A stretch of DNA of 64,000 nt from CAVYXK01 sp963708245 (GCA_963708245.1 OY970201.1:2418001-2482000); one strand, 5' to 3'; positions 44,457 to 53,643 are shown, counted from the stretch's first letter. The notes: generated by a model from the sequence alone, not told the origin. Made by a program: numbers and translations.

Positions 44457-45011
44457 CTATGGCCGCCAGGAGATCTCGGCCGGCGGCGAGGCGGTAGGAT
44501 CGCAGCGTAGCCACTGGCCGTTCTGAATGCTGACCCCGGTCATCGACATGATAAAGCCCCAATGGGTGATCACCAGTGTGTCGGGCCAGTCGTGCAGCGC
44601 AGCCATTTCTGCCCGAAACAGGGCGGCACGATCGACCACCGCCGCAGCCGACTCGGGGATCGCCGGCCACCAGATCTCCTCGATCGCCGAGAAATTGTGC
44701 TCCGGCCAAGAACGCTCCAACTCCGTCCGCGGCGTGCCGACATCGCAGGCGAAGGCATAGCGTTCGCGCACGGTCGGATTGATCAGCACCGGCACGCCGA
44801 GCGCCTTGGCCACGGGCGCCGCCGTCTGAAGCGCCCGGGTATAGGGCGAGACAATGATGCGGGCGATCCCGTCGCCGGCGAGCTGCAGGGCCGCTTCAGC
44901 AGCCTGGGCGTGACCGAGCGGGGTCAGCTTGGGGTCGGTAATGCCCGGATCCCGACGGGTCGCGCTGAAATGCAGGTTGAACTCGCTCTGGCCGTGCCGC
45001 AGCAGGATCAT
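44457..45011 (-). CDS. Histidine phosphatase family protein
   Basis: 184 residues. The N-terminal RHG motif LLRHGQSEFN (catalytic His6), the VSPYTRALQTA arginine motif, and the second catalytic His in LVITHWGF mark the phosphoglycerate mutase-like branch 1. It is a complete cytoplasmic enzyme. The substrate is unknown. It converges on the exonuclease gene with a 4-base gap. Confidence 0.88.
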   Translation of the reverse strand: MILLRHGQSEFNLHFSATRRDPGITDPKLTPLGHAQAAEAALQLAGDGIARIIVSPYTRALQTAAPVAKALGVPVLINPTVRERYAFACDVGTPRTELERSWPEHNFSAIEEIWWPAIPESAAAVVDRAALFRAEMAALHDWPDTLVITHWGFIMSMTGVSIQNGQWLRCDPTASPPAEISWRP

Positions 45012-45119
45012 GGGCGGCGATTACCGCCATCCCGGCGAGGCGGCAACCGCCGGGTCAGCCCGAACCATTTGTGTCCGCAGCAAGAGGCTCTTATGTGTCA
45101 TCCGGAGGAGAGCGAAGCG

Positions 45120-45785
45120 ATGGATACGGGCGGGTTCCCAGTCGATCTGGTGCTATTTGGGATGATCGCAGGGTTCCTGGTGCTGCGCCTGCGCAGCATT
45201 CTGGGTCGGCGCACCGGGTTCGAGCGCCCGCCGACGCAGCCCCATCAGGCGCCGGGTGCCCCGCCGGTCGGACCGGTTATCGAGGGCCATGCCGACCCGG
45301 TCCAGCCGTCGGGTCGGGCAGTTCCCGACCCGGGCAGCCCGCTCGGTCAGATGCTGGCGCGCATGAAGGCGATCGATCGCAGCTTCGATCCGGGCGGCTT
45401 TCTGGACGGAGCGGAGAAAGCATTCCGCCTAATCGTCGCCGCCTTCGCCGCCGGCGATCGCCCCCGGTTGCGCGGCTTGGTCTCCGATGAGGTGTATCGC
45501 GCCTTCAACGAGGCGATCACGGCCCGCGAGCAAGCCGGCCATACGCAGACGACCGAGATCAAGGACGTCCCATCCGCCACCATCGAAGAGGCCGATCTAC
45601 GCGGCACGGTCGCCCAGGCGACTGTGCGGTTTGTGTCGGACCAGGTCAGCCTGACCAAGGATAGCGCCGGCCAACCGCTCGCCGGTACGGACGCAGTGAC
45701 CGAAATCACCGACGTCTGGACGTTCGAGCGCGATCTTTCCTCGCAGGACCCGACCTGGCGGCTGGTGTCGGTGCGCGGCGCCTAA
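45120..45785 (+). CDS. Tim44-like (TimA) domain membrane-associated protein
   Basis: 221 residues. One N-terminal helix (FPVDLVLFGMIAGFLVLRLR), then a Pro-rich linker and the Tim44/MBA1-like domain (DPGGFLDGAEKAFRLIVAAF; LRGLVSDEVYRAFNEAI; WTFERDLSSQDPTWRLVSV). Alphaproteobacterial members are related to the mitochondrial import component. The ATG at 45120 has ggaggag upstream. It is followed after 3 bases by the methyltransferase gene (GTG). Confidence 0.85.
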   Translation: MDTGGFPVDLVLFGMIAGFLVLRLRSILGRRTGFERPPTQPHQAPGAPPVGPVIEGHADPVQPSGRAVPDPGSPLGQMLARMKAIDRSFDPGGFLDGAEKAFRLIVAAFAAGDRPRLRGLVSDEVYRAFNEAITAREQAGHTQTTEIKDVPSATIEEADLRGTVAQATVRFVSDQVSLTKDSAGQPLAGTDAVTEITDVWTFERDLSSQDPTWRLVSVRGA

Positions 45786-45788
45786 TCG

Positions 45789-46610
45789 GTGGACGGCCCG
45801 CCCGAGCCGGGCGAAGTTATTGCCGGACAGCGCCTGATCTGCGGCGACTGCCTGAACGTGCTGCCGCGGCTAGGATCGGGTTCGATCGATGTTGTGGTGA
45901 CCTCGCCACCCTATAACCTCGGTGTCTCCTACAATCGCTACGAGGACCGCCGGGCAGAAGACGAGTATCTGGACTGGATGACGGACGTCGCGCGGGAGGT
46001 CGCCCGCGTGATGCGGTCGGACGGATCCTTCTTCCTGAACGTTGCCGGATCTTCCAGCGCGCCTTGGTTGCCGTTCGAGCTGCTGGTCCGGCTGCGCCGC
46101 TTGTTCGTGCTGCAGAATCACATCACCTGGATCAAGTCGATCGCCATCCGGCGCGATTCCGTGGGACACTACAAGCCAGTTCCCGGGCAGCGCTTCCTGC
46201 ATCGCAACCACGAGCACATCTTTCATCTGACGCTCTCGGGCGACGTAAAGCTCGACCGGCTGGCGGTTGGGGTGCCGTTCAAGGACAAGTCCAATATCGC
46301 GCGCCGCGGGCACGCGCAGGACCTTCGCTGCCGCGGCGACACCTGGTTCATTCCCTATGATACGGTGCAGAGCCGGGCCGCGAAGTTCCACCACCCCAGT
46401 ACCTTTCCGCTGGCACTGCCGCGCTGGTGCATCCGCCTGCACGGCCAGCGCGAGGCGACAGTGCTGGACCCGTTCATGGGCACCGGGACCACGCTGGTGG
46501 CGGCAGCGCTCGAAGCGGCACGGGGGATCGGGATCGAGATCGATCCATCCTACGTAGAGGTGGCGCGTCGGAGACTTGCGGAGACGGTTCGTCAGCTCTC
46601 GCTTGTGTAG
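45789..46610 (+). CDS. Solitary beta-class DNA methyltransferase
   Basis: 273 residues with a GTG start 3 bases after the Tim44-like stop. The catalytic motif is TSPPYNLG (38-45) and precedes the SAM-binding motif DPFMGTGTTLVAAA (Asp227), the beta-class order. SPPY is typical of N4-cytosine enzymes but also of some N6-adenine enzymes. No restriction endonuclease or specificity gene is adjacent, so it may be an orphan regulatory enzyme. The target is unknown. It also differs in context from CcrM, as no C-terminal extension is seen. Confidence 0.87.
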   Translation: MDGPPEPGEVIAGQRLICGDCLNVLPRLGSGSIDVVVTSPPYNLGVSYNRYEDRRAEDEYLDWMTDVAREVARVMRSDGSFFLNVAGSSSAPWLPFELLVRLRRLFVLQNHITWIKSIAIRRDSVGHYKPVPGQRFLHRNHEHIFHLTLSGDVKLDRLAVGVPFKDKSNIARRGHAQDLRCRGDTWFIPYDTVQSRAAKFHHPSTFPLALPRWCIRLHGQREATVLDPFMGTGTTLVAAALEAARGIGIEIDPSYVEVARRRLAETVRQLSLV

Positions 46611-46672
46611 TTTTGAGCCCGGATGGGCAGCCGGCGCGCCGGCGTCCAGCACCAGCGTGCAAGATCCCTCCG

Positions 46673-47890
46673 ATGGGGTCGCCGCCGCCATCGCCCAGCG
46701 CTATAGCCCCGTCCATGGCGACCGTCCCGGACGCTCCGCTGATTGCCGTCGTGCTGCCTCCGGGCGAGGGATTCGGACCCGGCCGCACCGGTGCCGTGGG
46801 CCTGATCGTGCGCCGGCTCAGCCGCATCCTGCCGGCGTTGGTGCTGGGCGGGAGCCAAGCAGGTCCCCCCTTCGATGACGTGGCGTTCCGCTCGGTCCGC
46901 CCCCCGCTTTGGCTGCCCGGCACCGTCAACACCCGTTATGCGGCGGGCGTCGCCAGGATGCTCCGCGGTATCGCTCCGGCAATGATCGAGGTGCACAACA
47001 GGATCGACGTGGCGCTGTCGCTGGCGCGGCGCTGCCCGCGCACGCCGGTGCTGCTGTTCCTGCACAACGACCCGCAAGGAATGCGCCAGGCGAGCAACCC
47101 GGCGCAGCGTGCGTGGCTTCTGGCCCGGCTCGCGCGCGTCGTCGCGGTCTCGAACTACCTGCGCGAGCGGCTGCTGGAAGGTGTCGAACCGCCGCCGGAC
47201 CGGCCGCCCGTGGTGCTGCCCAATCCGATCGAATTTGCCGCACTGCCGCCTGCTGGGCCGCGCGACAGGCTGATCCTGTTTGCCGGCCGCGTGGTGCCGG
47301 AGAAGGCCGCCGATGCCTTCGTGGCAGCCTGTGCGCTCGCGCTGCCGCAACTTCCGGGCTGGCGAGCGCAGGTCATCGGTGCCGACCGCTTCCGCGCCGA
47401 CAGCCCGGAGACGCGATATGTACGCGCGGTGAGGGCCGCTGCCCAGCGGGCCGGCGTACGCATGCTGGGCTATCGCGACCACCCGGACGTGCTGGCCGCG
47501 TTGTCGAATGCCTCGATGGCTGTGGTGCCAAGCCGCTGGGCTGAGCCATTCGGGCTATCGGCGCTTGAGGCCATGGCCTGCGGCGCGGCACTTCTATGCT
47601 CGCCGCGTGGTGGCCTGCCGGAGGTAGCGGGCGATGCGGCGGTGTTCATCGATCCCGACGACCCGGCGGGTATGGCCGCTGCTATCGTGGCCCTGGCGCG
47701 CGATCCGGCGCGACTCGCTGCCGTGGCCGCGGCCGGCCGCGCGCAGGCACGAAAGTTCGGGCTGCAGGCGGCGGCATTGCGGCTGGCCGCCTTGCGCCGG
47801 GAGGTGCTGGCAGCGAGACCCGCCCGCGGTAGCCCGCCTGCCTCGGCTTCCCTATATACCGCGGCACAGAACGGGATGGAGCCGCGATGA
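46673..47890 (+). CDS. Glycosyltransferase family 4 (GT-B)
   Basis: About 405 residues. Core motifs are LILFAGRVVPEKAADAFV (nucleotide-sugar domain), GYRDHPDVLAAL and VPSRWAEPFGLSALEAMACG, the E-x7-E signature of GT4. The start is uncertain: ATG 46673 (MGSPPPSP) or ATG 46715 (MATVPDAPLIAVVLPPGEG). I give the longer form. The stop TGA overlaps the cobW ATG (47887-47890). It is probably involved in surface or envelope polysaccharide synthesis. Confidence 0.88.
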   Translation: MGSPPPSPSAIAPSMATVPDAPLIAVVLPPGEGFGPGRTGAVGLIVRRLSRILPALVLGGSQAGPPFDDVAFRSVRPPLWLPGTVNTRYAAGVARMLRGIAPAMIEVHNRIDVALSLARRCPRTPVLLFLHNDPQGMRQASNPAQRAWLLARLARVVAVSNYLRERLLEGVEPPPDRPPVVLPNPIEFAALPPAGPRDRLILFAGRVVPEKAADAFVAACALALPQLPGWRAQVIGADRFRADSPETRYVRAVRAAAQRAGVRMLGYRDHPDVLAALSNASMAVVPSRWAEPFGLSALEAMACGAALLCSPRGGLPEVAGDAAVFIDPDDPAGMAAAIVALARDPARLAAVAAAGRAQARKFGLQAAALRLAALRREVLAARPARGSPPASASLYTAAQNGMEPR

Positions 47891-48870
47891 TGGCGGATGC
47901 GACGACCCAAAAAGAGCTGGTGCCGGTGACGGTGCTCACCGGATATCTCGGCGCCGGCAAGACGACCCTGCTCAACCGCATCCTCAGCGAGCAGCACGGC
48001 GGCAAATACGCCGTGGTGATCAACGAGTTCGGCGAGCTCGGCGTCGATAACGACCTCGTCGTCGATGCCGACGAAGAAGTGTTCGAGATGAACAACGGCT
48101 GCATCTGCTGCACCGTCCGCGGCGATCTGATTCGCATCGTAGGCGGCCTGATGAAGCGGCGCGACCGGTTCGACGGCATCATCATCGAAACCACCGGTCT
48201 CGCTAATCCGGCGCCGGTGGCACAGACTTTCTTCGTTGACGAAGGCGTGCGGGCGAAAACGCGGTTGGATGCAATCGTCACCGTGGTGGATGCCAAGCAC
48301 GTGCTGGCCCGGCTTGAGGACAGCCACGAGGCGGCTGACCAGATCGCCTTCGCCGACGTGATCGTGCTGAACAAGACCGACCTCGTCTCGGCGGAAGAAC
48401 TGGAAGAGGTCGAACGGCGCATTCGCCAGATCAATCGCTTCGCTGTCATCCATCGCACCGAGCGCGCCGCCCTGCCGATCGATCAGGTGCTAAACTGCGG
48501 CGCTTTCGACCTCAATCGTGTGCTGGACATGACTCCCGATTTTCTCGAAAGCGACGAGCATGAGCACAACGACGACGTCACGTCGGTCAGCTTCGAAACC
48601 GATCGGCCAATCGACCCGGAGAAGTTCAACGCCTGGATGGGAGTGCTGCTGGCCGAGAAGGGACCGGACCTGCTGCGCACCAAGGGCATCCTGAATTACC
48701 AGGGCGACGATCGCCGCTTCGCCTTCCAGGCGGTGCACATGATGGCCGACGGCGATTTCATCGGTCCCTGGCGGCCCGACGAGCCGCGCCGCAGCCGGAT
48801 CGTGTTCATCGGCCGCAACCTCAACCGCCCCCAGCTCCGGCGCGGCTTCGAGGCATGCCAGGCGGACTAG
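47887..48870 (+). CDS. CobW/COG0523 family GTP-binding metal chaperone-like protein
   Basis: 327 residues. Walker A GYLGAGKTT (19-27), the GCICC metal motif (Cys72, 74, 75), NKTD for guanine specificity, and an acidic/His patch SDEHEHNDDV near residue 225 before the CobW C-terminal domain. The family inserts zinc or cobalt into client proteins. It overlaps the glycosyltransferase stop and is followed by a WD40-like gene. No Zur box was recognised. It is unrelated to cobalamin synthesis here. Confidence 0.92.
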   Translation: MMADATTQKELVPVTVLTGYLGAGKTTLLNRILSEQHGGKYAVVINEFGELGVDNDLVVDADEEVFEMNNGCICCTVRGDLIRIVGGLMKRRDRFDGIIIETTGLANPAPVAQTFFVDEGVRAKTRLDAIVTVVDAKHVLARLEDSHEAADQIAFADVIVLNKTDLVSAEELEEVERRIRQINRFAVIHRTERAALPIDQVLNCGAFDLNRVLDMTPDFLESDEHEHNDDVTSVSFETDRPIDPEKFNAWMGVLLAEKGPDLLRTKGILNYQGDDRRFAFQAVHMMADGDFIGPWRPDEPRRSRIVFIGRNLNRPQLRRGFEACQAD

Positions 48871-48905
48871 GATGATGTCGCGTTCGACGGGAACCGGGAA
48901 AGTTC

Positions 48906-48987
48906 ACCTCTCCCGCTCTGCGGGAGAGGTCGCGGCGGGTGAGGGTGCCGCGGCCCGCGAGACCCCACCCGGTTCGCTTCGCGAAAC
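48906..48987. repeat. Two-hairpin intergenic repeat, copy 2
   Basis: acctctcccg (48906-48915) pairs with cgggagaggt (48921-48930), and ggttcgc (48971-48977) pairs with most of gcgaaac (48981-48987). The modules match those at 12955-12998 but in reverse order and with a 40-base insert between them. It separates cobW from the WD40-like gene. Confidence 0.75.
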
Positions 48988-49006
48988 AACCTAGCGCTGG
49001 GTGCAA

Positions 49007-50053
49007 ATGGCTGACGCAATTACCGCCCGGTTCCTGATCGAAAGCCGAGGCACCGTACGCGACCTCGGTGCCTTCGTTGTGGCGGCGCGGTTCGACCGCG
49101 ACGGGCGCATCGCAGCATTCGCGCTCGGCGACGGTACGCTTCGCCTGGCCGATTGGTCGCAACCCGGGCAATGGCGCGAGATACCGGTGCATGGCGGTGC
49201 AGCGCTGGCGATGGCAACGCACCCGGGCGGCGGCTGGATATCCGGCGGCGATGACGGGAAGCTGCGCCGCATCGACACGGACGGTGCCATCACCGACATC
49301 GCTTCATTCGGCACGAAATGGGTCGAGCAGGTCGCGGCAACGCCCGGCGACAAAGGAGGCGTGCTCGCCTGCGCAGCCGGCAAGACGGTGCATCTGTTCG
49401 ACGCCGCCGGCACGAAGCTGAAAGAGCTCGCCCACCCGTCCACAGTGACCGGGCTTGCCTTTGACGGGAAAGGCAAGCGGATCGGCGCGTCGCACTACAA
49501 CGGCGCAAGTCTCTGGTTCGTTGCAGCCAAGACCGACAGCCCGAGGCTGCTGGAATGGAAGGGGAGCCATATCGGGATCGCCATCCATCCCGACGGTGAG
49601 GCGGTCGTGACCGCGTTGCAAGAGAATGCGCTGCACGGCTGGGCATTACCGGACGGCAAGCACATGCGAATGAGCGGCTATCCGGGCAAAACGCAGTCGA
49701 TGTCGTTCACCCGCACCGGCAAATGGCTGGCGACCAGTGGGGCGGATGCGATGGTTCTATGGCCATTTTTCAGCGGCGGCCCGATGGGCAAGGCACCGCT
49801 GGAACTCGCCGGCGGCGACGGGATCCAGTGCACGCAGGTCGCCTGCCACCCAAAGGAGGATATGGTAGCAGGCGGCTTCGCCGACGGACTTGTGGTCCTG
49901 GCGGACATCGGCTCCTCACGGATCCTGCCGGTAGCATCACCCGGCCACGGTCCCGTCTCGACTCTGGCATGGAACGCCGCCGGCTCGCATCTGGCGATCG
50001 GCACCGAGACGGGCTACGCGGCGATCGTGGATTTTTCCAAGCGGGGGGAATGA
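49007..50053 (+). CDS. WD40-like beta-propeller protein
   Basis: About 348 residues of repeated blades, e.g. ALGDGTLRLADWS, ISGGDDGKLRRIDTDG, TGLAFDGKGKRIGASHYNG, SMSFTRTGKWLATSGADAM and STLAWNAAGSHLAIGTETGY. A seven-bladed propeller is likely; there is no signal peptide. I start at ATG 49007; an in-frame GTG at 49001 is possible. Placed directly after cobW. Similar pairs occur in related genomes as far as I recall, so a functional link is possible. Confidence 0.85.
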   Translation: MADAITARFLIESRGTVRDLGAFVVAARFDRDGRIAAFALGDGTLRLADWSQPGQWREIPVHGGAALAMATHPGGGWISGGDDGKLRRIDTDGAITDIASFGTKWVEQVAATPGDKGGVLACAAGKTVHLFDAAGTKLKELAHPSTVTGLAFDGKGKRIGASHYNGASLWFVAAKTDSPRLLEWKGSHIGIAIHPDGEAVVTALQENALHGWALPDGKHMRMSGYPGKTQSMSFTRTGKWLATSGADAMVLWPFFSGGPMGKAPLELAGGDGIQCTQVACHPKEDMVAGGFADGLVVLADIGSSRILPVASPGHGPVSTLAWNAAGSHLAIGTETGYAAIVDFSKRGE

Positions 50054-50064
50054 TGCCGGCGAAA

Positions 50065-50148
50065 GATGGCGGAATGCGCTGCGCTTTTCCGCCTTACGGG
50101 AGTGCCATGACACTGTAGGGCGGAAAAGCGAAGCGCATTCCGCCATCG
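50065..50148. repeat. Long inverted repeat (about 33-bp arms)
   Basis: The left arm 50065-50097 and the right arm 50115-50148 are near-perfect reverse complements; core ggcggaatgcgct(t/g)cgcttttccgcc. The ~17-base spacer is agtgccatgacact-like. It lies between the convergent WD40-like gene and the DltD-like gene and would terminate or protect both mRNAs. It resembles dispersed palindromes seen in many proteobacterial genomes. Confidence 0.85.
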
Positions 50149-50150
50149 GC

Positions 50151-51221
50151 TCAGGACTTCCGTCCACCGCCGCTGAGCAGCCGATCATCCGCTGAACCAA
50201 CCCCCTGAGCGGCGGCTCCAAGATCGTGCGCCAGCCGGTCGGCCACGCCGGTCCGGTAGTGCAGCGCATCCCAGTAATTCGTGTCTGTTAAGGTGATCGG
50301 ACTCGGCAGCATGAAATCGACCACGAGCGTATTTGGCGTATCAGCCGCAATCGCTGCAACGCGCCGCTTGCACTCTTCCCAGACCTCCGCCCCTTCACTG
50401 CCCGAACGCGGGAACAGCACGTGATTGTAGGGAACAAAGAACAGAATCTTGCGGGTCCGCGCCGGAAATTTAGCGAGCTCAGCCCGCAGCGTCTCCAGTG
50501 CGGGATAGCGCCAGTCCGCCGGCCGGCCGCTGCGCGCGCCGGGCGGAATCTCTGGCTCCGACTCTCGCGCGCGTAGATGCGCCGCGGCGCGCGTAGCATC
50601 GTATTCGGCATCTGGCGGAACGAACCTCGTGTAACCATCGCGCCCGTACACCGGTCGCTTAATGCCGACCAGGATGCCGAAGAGCTGGCCTGCCTCCTGC
50701 ACGGCGTAGATATTAAACATGTGCAGGTAGCCGTTCCACCTGTCATCCTGGTACATCCAAGGCGGAAACGGATTAGGCGTGAATTTCTCGTACGTATCCC
50801 CGGTCACGCACCAGACCACGTCGAGACCCACCATCACCACGCGTGGCGCCGAATGTGCGCGCCGGAACACATCCATCAGTTCGGTCTGCTCATACGCCGT
50901 GGCGCTGTTCATCGCCAGGTTGGCGAAATGCACATCAAACAGGGGATCGAGCACGGCCGGGCGCAACAACCGGCTGGTCGAGGTACCGAACAGCGCGCTG
51001 TCGAACCGCGCTGAACGCGCCAGCGCCGGGAAGGCGAACCGCGCATCCGTGGCGACCGGCCACCGTTTGGCCGGTGGCGAGAGCGGCAGCGTGTTGAATG
51101 GATCGACCAACACCACGAAGGCATAGATAACGACAACGCACAGCAAAGCCGTGCCGGCCGCGAGCCGGAAGAACCGCCGCCAGGTGGAAGGCGGATCAGA
51201 ACTGGAAATAAATGAAGACAT
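50151..51221 (-). CDS. Periplasmic membrane-anchored protein of an MBOAT acylation system (DltD/AlgX-like role)
   Basis: About 356 residues from MSSFISSSDPPSTWRRFFRL, one N-terminal anchor helix (ALLCVVVIYAFVVLVDPFNTL), then a periplasmic domain with ALFGTSTSRLLRP (a GTSxS-type SGNH Ser motif) and the later ITLTDTNYWDALHYRTGVADRL, resembling the Asp-x-x-His end of SGNH hydrolases. Its start overlaps the last 26 bases of the MBOAT gene. Such pairs transfer acyl groups to exopolysaccharides. The exact family is not certain. Confidence 0.7.
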   Translation of the reverse strand: MSSFISSSDPPSTWRRFFRLAAGTALLCVVVIYAFVVLVDPFNTLPLSPPAKRWPVATDARFAFPALARSARFDSALFGTSTSRLLRPAVLDPLFDVHFANLAMNSATAYEQTELMDVFRRAHSAPRVVMVGLDVVWCVTGDTYEKFTPNPFPPWMYQDDRWNGYLHMFNIYAVQEAGQLFGILVGIKRPVYGRDGYTRFVPPDAEYDATRAAAHLRARESEPEIPPGARSGRPADWRYPALETLRAELAKFPARTRKILFFVPYNHVLFPRSGSEGAEVWEECKRRVAAIAADTPNTLVVDFMLPSPITLTDTNYWDALHYRTGVADRLAHDLGAAAQGVGSADDRLLSGGGRKS

Positions 51222-52578
51222 TCGGCAGCCGACCGCCCACAAGCAGCAACAGATAGGCGAGCGCCGCACCGGCCGGCACCGCGAGCCAGGCTCGCGGCCG
51301 CAGCCGCTCCAGCGCCGCCTGCTGGCTGGTCGGACCGATCAGCGCGACCACCGCCCCGCCCGCCAGTGCTACGACGAACTCAGGGTCCAACTCGACATGC
51401 CCGATCCCATGCAGCCCCAGCATGGAAGCAAACATGCCGCCGGCTGCGGCGAAGCTGTCGCAGCGGAACAGCACCCAGCCGACCATAACGAACAGCAACG
51501 TTAGCAGCCAGGCGAGCTGACGCGGCAGGCGGAGCCCGGCGCCTTGCCACAGATGGTTCACGGCCAGCGCCACGCCGTGCAGCCCTCCCCAGACAACGAA
51601 GGTCCACCCCGCGCCATGCCACAGCCCTCCCAGCAGCATCGTGGCAATGACGTTCACCGCCTGCCGCACCGGACCGCACCGATTACCGCCGAGCGGGATG
51701 TAAAGGTAGTCGCGCAAGAAGCGCGACAACGTCATATGCCAACGCCGCCAGAAGTCGCGCACCGACACCGCGCGATACGGTGCATCGAAGTTGAACGGCA
51801 GACGCAGCCCGAACATGCGCGCCAGCCCTATCGCCATATCGGAATAGCCGGAGAAGTCGAAATAGATCTGCAGCGTGTAGGCGGCGCATGCCAACCAAGC
51901 CCCGGCCGCTGCCAGCGGCGCTCCGGCGGCGGCCTGCCTGAACAAAGGGTCAGCGACCATTGCCAGCGTGTCAGCAAAAGCCACCTTCTTCGCCACACCG
52001 ATCACGAACAGCGCAAAGCCACGCGACAGATTCTCCCACATCTCCTGCCGGCGCGGGTCGGCGGCGAACTGCGGGATGATCTCGTTGTGCCGGACGATCG
52101 GTCCCGCAATGAGCTGCGGGAAGAACATCACGAACATGCCGAAATCAAGCAGCCCGTAGATGTGCCGGTCGCCACGCCGGAGGTCGATTAGGTAAGAGAT
52201 TTTCTGGAATACGAAGAAGCTGATGCCGAGCGGCAGGATCAGGTGCCAGGGCGTCCAACTCTCGCCCAGCACGCCGTAGTACGTGCCCCGCAGAAAATCG
52301 GCATACTTGAACAGCGCCAGCACGCCAAGATTTATCGCCACGCCGAGCAGCGGGATGAAGAGCGCATGCCGCGCACCGTACCACTGCGCAACCAACCAGT
52401 TGGCGAGCGTCAGCCCGATCAGCAGGGGCACGAACCGCACGTCCCACCAGCCGTAGAAGACGAGCGAGGCCGCGATGATCAGAAGCTGGCGCGCCGGGCG
52501 GCTGCCGGCAAGCGCATAATAGAGCCCCAGCACCACCGGCAGGAAGCAGCAGACGAAGACCTGTGAGTTGAACAGCAT
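51196..52578 (-). CDS. MBOAT family O-acyltransferase (AlgI/DltB type)
   Basis: 460 residues with around 11 membrane helices. The MBOAT signature includes LPLGISFFVFQKISYLIDLRRG, FPQLIAGPIVR, FDFSGYSDMAIGLARMFG, RDFWRRWHMTLSRFLRDYLY and the catalytic-His segment GGLWHGAGWTFVVWG. These enzymes pass acyl groups across the membrane to a polysaccharide or teichoic acid. The ATG at 52578 shares one base with the stop of the upstream membrane protein. The earlier in-frame sequence is not native. Confidence 0.92.
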   Translation of the reverse strand: MLFNSQVFVCCFLPVVLGLYYALAGSRPARQLLIIAASLVFYGWWDVRFVPLLIGLTLANWLVAQWYGARHALFIPLLGVAINLGVLALFKYADFLRGTYYGVLGESWTPWHLILPLGISFFVFQKISYLIDLRRGDRHIYGLLDFGMFVMFFPQLIAGPIVRHNEIIPQFAADPRRQEMWENLSRGFALFVIGVAKKVAFADTLAMVADPLFRQAAAGAPLAAAGAWLACAAYTLQIYFDFSGYSDMAIGLARMFGLRLPFNFDAPYRAVSVRDFWRRWHMTLSRFLRDYLYIPLGGNRCGPVRQAVNVIATMLLGGLWHGAGWTFVVWGGLHGVALAVNHLWQGAGLRLPRQLAWLLTLLFVMVGWVLFRCDSFAAAGGMFASMLGLHGIGHVELDPEFVVALAGGAVVALIGPTSQQAALERLRPRAWLAVPAGAALAYLLLLVGGRLPNVFIYFQF

Positions 52579-53639
52579 TACGGGTCTCGCGGTCGGGCGA
52601 TGCCGTCGCCCCACTGGCTCCAAAGGTCGAGTGAGCCGATTGCGAGGACCACGTATAGCGGCGCCGCATGCATCACGACCCGGCCGATATCGAACGACTT
52701 CGTCACGGCGAGGGCAACCAACGCCAGCACTGGAACGACCAGTCCGTCGATTGGGCGGAACGGGCCGCCGCGCAAACCGCGCCGTGCCGCGGGCCAGCCG
52801 GCAACCGCCACCCCGGCGAGTAGAAGACACGGCACGATGTCCAACACGAGCCCGCGGGCCGAGATGCTCGCCGCCAGGTTCGACAAGATCGTCTGCACAT
52901 AGTCATGTGGTTGCAACTGATACTCGTTGCCCGGCAAGTGGACCAACCAAACCATCAACAGATAGAGTGCCAGCGCAAACACCGTCGCCGCCCATTGAAC
53001 ACGGAGCGTATGCCGGTCTTCGGCGCACATGGCGGTGCGGATCGTCAGCCACAGGAACAGCACCATGCAGACTTTCTCATCCACGATCACCGAGATGATC
53101 GCCAGAGCCGCGAATGCACCGGGGCGATGCAGTACGGCAACCGCGACGGCCACCAGCATGATCGCGACAGGGTCGATACCGTAGGCTTGGCTGTGCCAGC
53201 ACAACAGGAACAGCAGGGCGGCGGCCAGCAGGCCATCTCGTTTCCCCAGCCCGCACTGTCTCGTCGCGATGTGAAAGACCGCAGATCCGGCAAGTACCAT
53301 CGCCAGCCAGGACAGCAATGCGATCGCCGCCGTCGCCTTCAGATAGGCGCCCGGGATTTGTGCCGACAGCTCGCTCAAGCGCAGCGGCGGTAATGCGTAA
53401 TAGAATGGCGCAGCCGCCGCGACGGCCAGAATACGGTACCCATACGGAGAGCCTGGGAACGCTCCTCCGGGGCTCCCCACCAGCCACAGCAGGAATGGCG
53501 CGTAGTCATCCCGCGGCAGCGTATTGAAGACCATCGTACGGTAGATCGCCCAGAAGAAGGGTGACAGCAGCATAAGAAGGACCGCAAGCGCACCGAGGCG
53601 GACCAGCAAGGCCCTCATCCCCAGGCCGCCTATCGGCAT
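52578..53639 (-). CDS. Multi-pass membrane protein, GT-C/EpsG-like, unknown function
   Basis: 353 residues, about nine hydrophobic helices. Charged loops include FNTLPRDDYAPFLLW near residue 38 and SPYGYRILAVAAAAPFYYAL, reminiscent of membrane polymer polymerases or GT-C glycosyltransferases, but I recognise no diagnostic family. It is the first gene of the three-gene group ending in MBOAT and the DltD-like protein, all overlapping or adjacent, so a role in the same surface glycan is inferred. Confidence 0.6.
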   Translation of the reverse strand: MPIGGLGMRALLVRLGALAVLLMLLSPFFWAIYRTMVFNTLPRDDYAPFLLWLVGSPGGAFPGSPYGYRILAVAAAAPFYYALPPLRLSELSAQIPGAYLKATAAIALLSWLAMVLAGSAVFHIATRQCGLGKRDGLLAAALLFLLCWHSQAYGIDPVAIMLVAVAVAVLHRPGAFAALAIISVIVDEKVCMVLFLWLTIRTAMCAEDRHTLRVQWAATVFALALYLLMVWLVHLPGNEYQLQPHDYVQTILSNLAASISARGLVLDIVPCLLLAGVAVAGWPAARRGLRGGPFRPIDGLVVPVLALVALAVTKSFDIGRVVMHAAPLYVVLAIGSLDLWSQWGDGIARPRDP

Positions 53640-53643
53640 GGCT

